The notes below the pieces were generated by a model, which was not told the DNA's origin, searched no databases, and worked only from the letters and a program-made list of their open reading frames with translations. From assembly GCA_025997075.1 (NCBI GenBank), contig BNUC01000193.1, positions 1 to 5,252 on the forward strand: a stretch of DNA of 5,252 nt, in the 5' to 3' direction. Shown piece by piece: positions 1 through 4,916 of this stretch. This DNA comes from Betaproteobacteria bacterium. Its GTDB lineage: Bacteria; Pseudomonadota; Gammaproteobacteria; Burkholderiales; Rhodocyclaceae. A program made the position numbers and the translations under genes. Positions within the stretch are counted from its first letter, which is position 1, and each line of letters begins with the position of its first letter.

Positions 1-117
1 ATCGTTGGCTTCTACAACAGCTCCCGCTTGCACTCGACTTTGGGTTACCTGCCGCCCAACGTCTATGAATCACTTTCGGCAGGAAAACAACCTATCCATC
101 TGTCCGATATTTCTTGA
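1..117 (+). CDS. IS3-family transposase (OrfB), C-terminal fragment
   Basis: This is the last 38 codons of a transposase gene whose start lies left of the window; it reads in frame from base 1 to a TGA at 115-117. The sequence shows FYNSSRLHSTLGYLPP followed by a Tyr-Glu pair. That matches the conserved 'FYN..R.HS.LGY.sP..fE' end of the rve (DDE) integrase domain of IS3-family OrfB proteins. The last catalytic Glu of the DDE triad should lie some 20 or more residues upstream, outside the window, so activity cannot be judged. The stop codon lies inside the element's terminal repeat, as is common in compact IS3 elements. Family assignment is confident; subgroup is not resolved. A longer open frame begins at base 5 in another frame and runs into the peptidase gene, but it is not the transposase frame. 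Confidence 0.87.
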   Translation: MVGFYNSSRLHSTLGYLPPNVYESLSAGKQPIHLSDIS

Positions 118-125
118 CCACTACA
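101..125. mobile_element. Right terminal inverted repeat of the IS3-family element
   Basis: Bases 101-125 begin with TG and end with CCACTACA, so read inward from the end the element starts TGTAGTGGTCAAG. IS3-family inverted repeats are about 20-40 bp and terminate 5'-TG...CA-3', and this stretch sits directly at the transposase stop codon. I therefore place the element boundary at base 125. The left end is outside the window, so neither the partner repeat nor the target-site duplication (probably 3-5 bp starting at 126) can be checked. Confidence 0.65.
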
Positions 126-129
126 GTAT

Positions 130-199
130 GGCGATCCATCTTCCTCCCCCCTCGTGGGGGAGGATGCCCCGAATTTTGGCAAAAGCGCAGGAGAGGGGG
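130..199. repeat. Dispersed GC-rich intergenic repeat, copy 1
   Basis: Bases 130-169 match 4754-4793 at 38 of 40 positions, with 138-169 identical to 4762-4793 (32 bp). A further identical 13-mer, GCAGGAGAGGGGG, lies at 187-199 here and 4799-4811 there; copy 1 carries about 12 extra bases between the two blocks. The core folds into a perfect 9-bp stem (142-150 with 156-164, TCCTCCCCC/GGGGGAGGA) around a CTCGT loop. It begins only five bases after the inferred IS end. It resembles REP/MITE-like non-coding repeats scattered between genes in many proteobacteria, but I cannot assign it to a named family. Strand is arbitrary. Confidence 0.8.
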
Positions 200-241
200 C
201 GGCGGTTCAGCGCGAAACAAGGCTGGAACAGGCCCGATCCT

Positions 242-290
242 CCCCCTCTCCTGCCCCTGCCGGGGCACCCTCTCCCACAAGGGGAGAGGG
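242..290. repeat. Back-to-back hairpins, inverted partner of the repeat tail
   Basis: Bases 242-254 (CCCCCTCTCCTGC) are the exact reverse complement of 187-199, giving a 13-bp inverted repeat separated by 42 bases. Overlapping its end is a 6-bp stem (TGCCCC at 252-257 with GGGGCA at 262-267). Abutting that is a perfect 9-bp stem (CCCTCTCCC at 268-276 with GGGAGAGGG at 282-290, loop ACAAG). Together with copy 1 of the dispersed repeat this makes 130-290 a composite of nested palindromes. No U-run follows the last stem, so it is not a standard intrinsic terminator. It is most likely part of the same intergenic repeat family, possibly a second element in opposite orientation. Confidence 0.7.
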
Positions 291-379
291 AAAGCAAACG
301 CCTGTTCATGCTTTGCCATGACAAATATATTCATGCGATGGCCCTGTCCCGCAAAGGCGCGCGAAGGCGGAAATCCGGA

Positions 380-1021
380 ATGAAACGGCGCGATCTCCTG
401 ACAGCGCTGGGCGCGGGCCTGCTCGCCGCGCCGCCGTGTGCCCTGGCCCGCCTCGTCTGCGGGCCGGTCATGCCATCCAATCCGCCTAATTCCAATAATC
501 CGCGCGCCGCGCGGCAATGCCACGCCGGCATCGACTCGACCATCGCGCACATCGCTGCCGCCGCTGTCGGCGGGCAGCACCTTTCGCAATGGTGCTGGGC
601 GGCGTGCATCGAAATGGTTTTCCGTCACTACGGTCTGCGCGTTCCCCAGGAGCAAATCGTCCAACAGACCTGGGGCGGAATCGTCAATCTCCCGGCGTAT
701 CCCGCCCATATCCTCGCCAACCTCAACCGCCCCTGGATCGATCTCTCGGGCCGCCGCTTCCGGGTTTCAGGGGACGCGCTTTCGGCCAACCCGATCACGG
801 CAGCGCAGGACCTCGCCCAGGACATGCCGCTGATCATCGGCACCCAGGGCCACGCTATGGTTTTGACAGCGCTCACCTACGTCCTCGACCCCGCCGGCAA
901 CGGCAAGGTCACGGCAGCCATCGTCCGCGACCCCTGGCCCGGTCGGGGAAGGCGCGTCCTGACCCCGCAGGAATGGCAACAAACCAGTTTTCTCGCCCGA
1001 ATCCGGGTGTATTCATTGTGA
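380..1021 (+). CDS. Exported papain-like cysteine peptidase (C39/C70-like fold), function unknown
   Basis: The predicted product has 213 residues. The start at 380 is preferred because AAGGCGG (364-370) sits nine bases upstream and because the protein then begins with a compact Tat-type signal: MKRRDLL, a hydrophobic stretch to about residue 17, and a likely cleavage after ALA (21-23). In-frame ATGs at 308 and 338 would only add a basic leader. The mature part shows a papain-like active site: Q66 (oxyanion-hole Gln, six residues before the nucleophile as in papain and C39 peptidases), C72 in QWCWAAC, H158 in GTQGHAMVL, and D184 in VRDPWPG. The CWAA motif and total length fit the papain-like/Peptidase_C39_2 group, many of which are exported or toxin-like. 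Other cysteines are C20, C27, C47 and C76; C27-C47 could form a disulfide after export. It presumably cleaves peptide bonds in the periplasm; the substrate is unknown. No strong promoter is visible; TATATT at 326-331 is a weak candidate -10. It lies upstream of a peptidoglycan-binding lipoprotein gene on the same strand, 174 bases away, so co-transcription is uncertain. Confidence 0.82.
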   Translation: MKRRDLLTALGAGLLAAPPCALARLVCGPVMPSNPPNSNNPRAARQCHAGIDSTIAHIAAAAVGGQHLSQWCWAACIEMVFRHYGLRVPQEQIVQQTWGGIVNLPAYPAHILANLNRPWIDLSGRRFRVSGDALSANPITAAQDLAQDMPLIIGTQGHAMVLTALTYVLDPAGNGKVTAAIVRDPWPGRGRRVLTPQEWQQTSFLARIRVYSL

Positions 1022-1195
1022 TCGTAAAACTAACTCCGGTTGAAACCCCGCCCGTAAGAAAGGTGGGAGCCATACCCCGGCCTGAAGGCCTGTCGCTAAT
1101 TTCTTGCTGTTTCAAATTGGACGAAAGCAAAAACCGAGAGGATCGCCGCAACTCAACGATGTTTAATTTAACGATGGAGAAAGAAAGGAGAAATC
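1022..1195. other. Intergenic region with two hairpins; possible tnpB-type 3' remnant
   Basis: Two dyads follow the peptidase stop codon: CCCGCC (1047-1052) with GGTGGG (1062-1067), six pairs including one G-T and a 9-base loop, and GGCC (1079-1082) with GGCC (1087-1090) around TGAA. Neither is followed by a clear T-run, so a role as intrinsic terminator is weak. Frame 1 from 1021 reads IVKLTPVETPPVRKVGAIPR. The 'LTPVE' string followed by a CCCCGCC hairpin is reminiscent of the 3' end of IS200/IS605-type tnpB genes, but this rests on memory of the family and not on an alignment. The right part is A-rich and leads into the ribosome binding site of the next gene. No convincing sigma70 promoter was found. 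Confidence 0.4.
1185..1190 (+). promoter_or_regulatory. Strong Shine-Dalgarno for the lipoprotein gene
   Basis: AAGGAG lies five bases before the ATG at 1196, inside an A/G-rich leader. It fixes the start of the lipoprotein gene and suggests efficient translation. It is the best ribosome binding site in the window. Confidence 0.8.
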
Positions 1196-2089
1196 ATGAA
1201 TCTTGTCAGAGGCTTGTCTATTTCCGCAGGGTGCGCGCTGTTGCTCTGTGCCTGCGCCACGCCCATCACGACGCCGCCGTTGTTGCGCGCCTTGACCTGC
1301 AAAAATCTTCCGGCGGGCGATGAACAATTCCGCGCCATTCAGCAGGCACTGGTCGACCGGGGTTACGATCCCGGCCCTCTGGATGGTCAGACAGGCCCCA
1401 AGACCCGCGAGGCCCTGAGACAGTTCCAGATCGACAAAAGCCTGCGCATAACGGGAACTGCCGACGCGGCAACTCGCGAAGCCCTGGGTTTCTGCGAAGA
1501 ACACGCACCCGCGCCAGCCCCCGCATCCGCTACGCATCCGCCCACGATCAGCCCGCAGGTACAGGAAGCGCAGCGGCTCCTGACGGAACGCGGTTACGCC
1601 CCCGGCGCGGTCGACGGGCTGATGGGCAATAAAACGCGGGAAGCCCTGCGGCGCTTCCAGGGCGACAACGGCCTTCCCGTGTCGGGCCGGGTCGACGAGC
1701 CGACGCTGGGCGCGCTGCGCGCCGCCGCGAAGCCGGAGCAGGAGAGCGCGCTGGCGATCGAACAGCCACCGGAAATCGTCCCGCCAGCAGAAACCGAACC
1801 GCCGATCGCCTCCCAACCGGCCACGCTGCCCGCCTCTCCCGCGTCGCCGGCCCCCACGCCGGAAAGCACGGAAGATTTCGCGTTGCCTCCGCCAGCGTCG
1901 CCGATGCCCACGCTGCCGGTCGCCTCCCAACCGGCCACGCTACCCGCCTCTCCCGCGTCGCCGACCTCCACGCCGGAAAGCACGGAAGATTTCGCGTTGC
2001 CCCCGCCAGCGTCGTCGATGCCCACGCCGCCGGTCGCTCCCGCGCCACCGCCGGGAAATACAAACGGCTCCGCGCAGCCGCCCGCATGA
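1196..2089 (+). CDS. Lipoprotein with two peptidoglycan-binding (PG_binding_1) domains and Pro-rich tail
   Basis: The product has 297 residues. A lipoprotein signal peptide covers residues 1-19, with lipobox L17-C18-A19-C20, so C20 is the likely lipidated residue. Two PG_binding_1 repeats follow, at about 44-98 and 121-176. Each carries the family hallmarks: RGYDPGPLDGQTGPKTREAL in the first and RGYAPGAVDGLMGNKTREAL in the second, then an RQFQ/RRFQ helix and a G-x-x-D/T-L turn. The two are clearly related, implying an internal duplication. C35 and C100 are the only other cysteines in the mature protein and bracket the first domain, so a disulfide is plausible. Residues 180-297 are a low-complexity Pro/Ala/Ser tail with two near-identical 38-residue units (205-242 and 243-280). 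No hydrolase or other catalytic domain is present. The expected role is anchoring in the outer membrane and binding cell-wall peptides or glycan, perhaps as a tether or scaffold. It converges on prfA, with 155 bases between the stop codons. The domain call is confident; the physiological role is unknown. Confidence 0.88.
   Translation: MNLVRGLSISAGCALLLCACATPITTPPLLRALTCKNLPAGDEQFRAIQQALVDRGYDPGPLDGQTGPKTREALRQFQIDKSLRITGTADAATREALGFCEEHAPAPAPASATHPPTISPQVQEAQRLLTERGYAPGAVDGLMGNKTREALRRFQGDNGLPVSGRVDEPTLGALRAAAKPEQESALAIEQPPEIVPPAETEPPIASQPATLPASPASPAPTPESTEDFALPPPASPMPTLPVASQPATLPASPASPTSTPESTEDFALPPPASSMPTPPVAPAPPPGNTNGSAQPPA
1808..2035 (+). repeat. Two tandem 114-bp units in the lipoprotein tail
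   Basis: Units 1808-1921 and 1922-2035 differ at six of 114 positions by direct comparison. Two of these are silent (CTG/CTA, CCT/CCC) and four change a residue (A to T, P to S, P to S, L to P). Each unit encodes 38 residues that start ASQPATLPAS and contain PESTEDFALPPPA. The unit is a whole number of codons, so copies can be gained or lost without a frameshift. After the second unit the reading continues GTC-GCTCCCGCGCCA, which no longer follows the unit closely. The high identity suggests recent duplication or ongoing homogenisation. Confidence 0.93.
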
Positions 2090-2244
2090 AATACCGGCGG
2101 GATGGGCGGGGGCGCCGCGATGAGGGTAGAAAAGCAGCAAATGACCCGGACCGGCGCGCCCTCTCCCCGTGTCTCAGGACAGTTGCATTAAAATTTGTTT
2201 TCAGTCAATGAGATAGAAAGCGGGAACCCTCCACGCTGCCCTGA
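2090..2244. other. Convergent intergenic stretch between lipoprotein gene and prfA
   Basis: The left part (2090-2178) is GC-rich like the coding regions. Bases 2185-2219 form an AT-rich island (GCATTAAAATTTGTTTTC and following) that stands out from its surroundings. I see no strong stem followed by a T-run in either direction, so the terminators expected for two convergent genes are not apparent. There is no room for prmC/hemK, the gene that usually follows prfA. Confidence 0.6.
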
Positions 2245-3330
2245 TCATGGCGGCGCCGCCAGCAATTCAGCCTGATGCTCGGTGGATAAGGCGTCGATCA
2301 CATCGTCGAGATCGCCGTCCATGATCGCGTCGATTTTGTACAGCGTCAGGTTGATGCGGTGGTCGGTCACCCGGCCCTGCGGGAAATTGTAAGTGCGGAT
2401 GCGCTCGGAACGGTCGCCGCTGCCGATCAGGCTTTTGCGCGTCGAGGCGATTTTCGCGTGCTGTTCGCGTTCCTGCGCGTCGTGGATGCGCGCCACCAGC
2501 ACCGACATGGCCTGCGCCTTGTTCTGGTGCTGCGAGCGGCCGTTCTGGCATTCGACCACGATGCCGGTCGGCAGATGGGTGATGCGCACCGCCGAGTCGG
2601 TTTTGTTGATGTGCTGGCCGCCGGCGCCGGACGCGCGGAAGGTGTCGATGCGTATCTCCGCCGGATTGATCTTTATATCCGCCAGGGCGTCGGCTTCGGG
2701 CATCACCGCGACTGTGCAGGCCGAGGTGTGGATGCGCCCCTGCGCTTCGGTTTCCGGCACGCGCTGCACACGGTGACCGCCGGACTCGAACTTGATCCGG
2801 GAATACACGCCCGAACCGACGATGCGCGCGATGACTTCCTTGTAGCCGCCGAGTTCGGCTTCGCTCGCCGAGACCACTTCGACCTGCCAGCGCTGGCGCT
2901 CGGCATAGCGCGTGTACATGCGGAACAGGTCGCCGGCGAACAGGGCGGATTCGTCGCCGCCCGTGCCGGCGCGGATTTCGAGGAAGACGTTGCGTTCGTC
3001 ATTGGCGTCCCTGGGTAGCAGCAGCCTTTGCAGTTCGAGTTCGAGTTCGGACAGCCGCTCCCTGGCGATGCGGACTTCCTCTTCGGCCAGATCCTTTATT
3101 TCGGGGTCGGTCAGCGGGTCGGCCAACATTTCCTGCGCCGACGCCATGTCGGCTTCCGCCTGCTGCCATTCCTTGTACAGCGCGACGACCGGGGACAATT
3201 CGGCGTGTTCGCGCGTCATTGCACGGAACTGTTCCATGTCGCGCGTCGCCTCGCTGCTGGACAGAATGCGGTCGAGTTCGTCGAGCCGTCCTTTGATGCT
3301 CTCCAGCTTGTCGCGAATGCTCTGTTTCAT
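2245..3330 (-). CDS. prfA: Peptide chain release factor 1 (RF1)
   Basis: RF1 recognises UAA and UAG stop codons in the ribosomal A site and triggers hydrolysis of peptidyl-tRNA. The product is 361 residues, a normal length. The N-terminal helical domain (about 1-110) is Glu-rich. The stop-recognition tripeptide is PET at 192-194, in [18 protein letters not shown]. coli has PAT there, and a variable middle residue is usual for RF1. RF2 would carry SPF, so the call is RF1 and not RF2. The catalytic GGQ motif is at 237-239 in [18 protein letters not shown]; its Gln is the residue methylated by PrmC in other bacteria. The start at 3330 overlaps the hemA stop in an ATGA arrangement, with only a weak Shine-Dalgarno (GAG at 3338-3336) ahead of it, so translation is probably coupled to hemA. 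The open frame extends further upstream to about 3609, but that part is hemA in another frame. The gene downstream would normally be prmC; here prfA ends facing a convergent gene. Confidence 0.98.
   Translation of the reverse strand: MKQSIRDKLESIKGRLDELDRILSSSEATRDMEQFRAMTREHAELSPVVALYKEWQQAEADMASAQEMLADPLTDPEIKDLAEEEVRIARERLSELELELQRLLLPRDANDERNVFLEIRAGTGGDESALFAGDLFRMYTRYAERQRWQVEVVSASEAELGGYKEVIARIVGSGVYSRIKFESGGHRVQRVPETEAQGRIHTSACTVAVMPEADALADIKINPAEIRIDTFRASGAGGQHINKTDSAVRITHLPTGIVVECQNGRSQHQNKAQAMSVLVARIHDAQEREQHAKIASTRKSLIGSGDRSERIRTYNFPQGRVTDHRINLTLYKIDAIMDGDLDDVIDALSTEHQAELLAAPP
3327..3330 (-). promoter_or_regulatory. ATGA stop/start overlap coupling hemA to prfA
   Basis: On the minus strand the four bases 3330-3327 read ATGA: the prfA ATG and the hemA TGA share two bases. 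Such overlaps usually mean translational coupling by ribosome re-initiation. The weak Shine-Dalgarno in front of prfA is consistent with this. Confidence 0.9.
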
Positions 3331-4598
3331 GATCGCTCGGTGTGGGTTGGTGAGTCGTGATGCAGGTTGAATAGCCGGGACACCAGCGCGCGCATCTCGC
3401 CCTGCTTGTCTCCGGATTGATTCAGGGCCTGCGTCGGGGCATGCAGGTATTTGTTGGTCAGACGGCGCGAAAGCTGCTCCAGTACGGCGGCCGGCGCTTC
3501 GCCTCCGGCCAGCCGTTTCAGGGCGTGCTCCATTTCCTGACTGCGCATGATCTCGGCATTCTCGCGCAACACCCGGATGAGCGGGACGACTTCGCGCGTG
3601 CGCAGCCATTGCAGGAAGTCATCCACGCGCAGATCGACGATCGCCTCGGCTTCGCTGACCGCCGATTGTCGCGCTTCCTTCCCTGACTGGACGATCTCAG
3701 AGAGATCATCCACCGTGTAAAGGAAGATGTCGTCGAGCTGTCCGACTTCCATTTCAACGTCGCGCGGCACCGCCAGGTCGACCATGAAAATCGGCCGGTG
3801 CCGGCGCGCGCGAATGGCCCGTTCGACGAGCCCCAGCCCGATGATCGGCAACTGACTGGCCGTACAGGAGACGACGATATCGAATTCGGCGAGGCGCTCC
3901 GCCACCTCTTCCAGACGAATGGCCGCGCCGCCGTATTTTTCGGCCATTTCCCTGCCGCGATCGACGGTACGGTTGGCAATGACCAGCTTCTTCGGCTGTT
4001 GCGCCGCGAAATGCGTGACGCAAAGCCCGATCATCTCGCCAGCGCCGATGAACAGCACGTTCTGCTGGGCGATGCTGCCGAAAATGCGTTCGGCCAGATG
4101 CACCGACGCCGCCGCCATCGAGACGATGTTGGCGCCGATCGCCGTCCCGGAACGCACGTCCTTGGCGACCGAGAAGGATTGCTGGAACAGTTTGTCCAGC
4201 GTCGCGCCGAGCGAACCGGCTTCGCGCGCGATGCGCGCTGCTTCCTTCATCTGCCCCAGGATTTGCGGTTCCCCGAGCACCATCGAATCGAGCCCGCTGG
4301 CCACCCGGAAAGCGTGGCGCACGGCTTCGCGGTCCGGATGGGTATACAGGTAAGGTTCGATCTCGGGCAAGGGCACGCGCCGGTATTCCGAGAGCCAGCT
4401 TGCGGCCGCCCGCGGATCTTCGGCCTGGCAATACAATTCGGTGCGATTGCAGGTCGACAGGATGGCGGCCTCCAGAACATGCCCGCCGCCCGCCAGATCG
4501 TCCAGCGCCCGCCGCAGTTCCTCGGTGTGGAAAGCCACCTGTTCACGCACCGTCAGCGGCGCCGTGCGGTGGTTGATACCGAGAGTGAAAAGCGCCAT
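3327..4598 (-). CDS. hemA: Glutamyl-tRNA reductase
   Basis: HemA reduces glutamyl-tRNA(Glu) with NADPH to glutamate-1-semialdehyde, the first committed step of C5-pathway tetrapyrrole (heme, siroheme, cobalamin) synthesis, in the cytoplasm. The product is 423 residues, the usual length. The N-terminus [19 protein letters not shown] is the family signature and fixes the start. The catalytic Cys is C50 in STCNRTE. The substrate-domain motif [18 protein letters not shown] lies at 101-118. The NADPH-binding Rossmann motif is GAGEM at 185-189, with the VIANRT strand at 206-211. The C-terminal dimerisation helices run from about 325 to 410. All key residues are present, so it should be functional. 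It is the first gene of a two-gene operon with prfA, overlapping it by four bases. The Shine-Dalgarno is poor: only GACGG is visible near the ATG, so translation may be modest or leader-dependent. Transcription probably starts about 50 bases upstream from an extended -10 promoter. Confidence 0.98.
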   Translation of the reverse strand: MALFTLGINHRTAPLTVREQVAFHTEELRRALDDLAGGGHVLEAAILSTCNRTELYCQAEDPRAAASWLSEYRRVPLPEIEPYLYTHPDREAVRHAFRVASGLDSMVLGEPQILGQMKEAARIAREAGSLGATLDKLFQQSFSVAKDVRSGTAIGANIVSMAAASVHLAERIFGSIAQQNVLFIGAGEMIGLCVTHFAAQQPKKLVIANRTVDRGREMAEKYGGAAIRLEEVAERLAEFDIVVSCTASQLPIIGLGLVERAIRARRHRPIFMVDLAVPRDVEMEVGQLDDIFLYTVDDLSEIVQSGKEARQSAVSEAEAIVDLRVDDFLQWLRTREVVPLIRVLRENAEIMRSQEMEHALKRLAGGEAPAAVLEQLSRRLTNKYLHAPTQALNQSGDKQGEMRALVSRLFNLHHDSPTHTERS

Positions 4599-4654
4599 GC
4601 CGTCGGGTAGTTTATGGATGTTTCGCGACTGCGAATGTCCGCGTGAAAGAAGCG

Positions 4655-4663
4655 ATTATACCA
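4655..4663 (-). promoter_or_regulatory. Extended -10 sigma70 promoter of hemA-prfA
   Basis: The minus strand reads TGGTATAAT from 4663 to 4655: a consensus -10 hexamer preceded by TG at the extended -10 spacing. The -35 position (about 4678-4683, AGAGAG) does not match the consensus, which is tolerable when an extended -10 is present. Transcription would start near 4647-4649, giving a leader of about 50 bases before the hemA ATG at 4598. The location and perfect hexamer make this a good prediction, although it is not experimentally supported here. Confidence 0.75.
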
Positions 4664-4753
4664 CCCGCCGCCGCACGCTCTCTCCTCTACTCTCCCCCAG
4701 TCAGGGCAATTGCATGAATGCCATTGAAATGAACGATGCTTTCCACGGAACAC

Positions 4754-4811
4754 GGCGGTCAATCTTCCTCCCCCCTCGTGGGGGAGGATGCCCGAAGGGC
4801 AGGAGAGGGGG
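4754..4811. repeat. Dispersed GC-rich intergenic repeat, copy 2
   Basis: This is the partner of the copy at 130-199: bases 4754-4793 match at 38 of 40 positions, and GCAGGAGAGGGGG recurs at 4799-4811. The 9-bp stem is at 4766-4774 with 4780-4788, loop CTCGT. A second small stem follows, TGCCC (4789-4793), GAA, GGGCA (4797-4801), which is interrupted in copy 1. Copy 2 is therefore likely the more intact form. It lies between the divergent hemA and Rpn-family promoters, on the Rpn side. Confidence 0.8.
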
Positions 4812-4852
4812 AGGGGAGTTATTGCTTATGTGTCACAGTGCAGCCCGGCGCA

Positions 4853-4881
4853 TTGCGCCCCGGCAGCAGCGACCGTACAAT
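4853..4881 (+). promoter_or_regulatory. Candidate sigma70 promoter of the Rpn-family gene
   Basis: TTGCGC (4853-4858) and TACAAT (4876-4881) are separated by exactly 17 bases; they match the -35 and -10 consensus at four and five of six positions. Transcription would start near 4888, about 29 bases before the ATG at 4917. The position and spacing are right, but no experimental support is available. Confidence 0.6.
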
Positions 4882-4916
4882 GCCACAATCATTTTTGTTG
4901 TTATGAAGAATCCCCC

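Larger units (their letters stand above)
4599..4916. other. Divergent intergenic region, hemA / Rpn-family gene
   Basis: This 318-base stretch carries no gene I can support. From left to right it holds the hemA leader (about 4599-4649), the hemA promoter (4655-4663), and a pyrimidine-rich stretch (4677-4697). Next come an unassigned stretch (4698-4753), the second copy of the dispersed repeat (4754-4811), and a sigma70-like promoter (4853-4881) with a leader of about 29 bases before the ATG at 4917. Open frames crossing it are shadows with no recognisable protein. Confidence 0.8.

Noticed and set aside
130..290. CRISPR array or small-RNA gene in the repetitive block.
   Set aside because: There are no regularly spaced direct repeats with unique spacers, and no promoter plus terminator pair; the structure is palindromic and GC-rich.
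268..290. Intrinsic terminator for the transposase gene.
   Set aside because: The 9-bp stem is followed by AAAGCAAACG and not by a T-run, on either strand reading there is no U-tract, and it lies outside the IS end.
438..442. Lipoprotein box in the peptidase around C20.
   Set aside because: The residues before C20 are A-P-P, which does not fit a lipobox; a Tat signal cleaved after ALA is the better reading.
5..1021. A 338-residue reading frame joining the IS region to the peptidase.
   Set aside because: The transposase is in frame 1 and stops at 117; the 5-379 part of the long frame has no domain and covers hairpin repeats. The signal peptide and ribosome binding site place the real start at 380.
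1163..1930. A 255-residue minus-strand frame opposite the lipoprotein gene, with Arg/Gly-rich repeats.
   Set aside because: It is an antisense shadow: its repeats mirror the 114-bp duplication and GC-rich codons of the plus-strand gene, it has no recognisable domain, and the plus-strand gene has a strong ribosome binding site and clear domains.
2359..3018. A 219-residue plus-strand frame opposite prfA.
   Set aside because: Antisense shadow of the conserved release factor gene with no domain of its own.
3331..3609. An N-terminal extension of prfA.
   Set aside because: The extension overlaps hemA in another frame and has no RF1 homology; the conserved RF1 N-terminus starts at the ATG at 3330.
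3798..4610. A 270-residue plus-strand frame opposite hemA.
   Set aside because: It is complementary to a highly conserved hemA coding sequence, a common effect of high GC content, and resembles no known protein.
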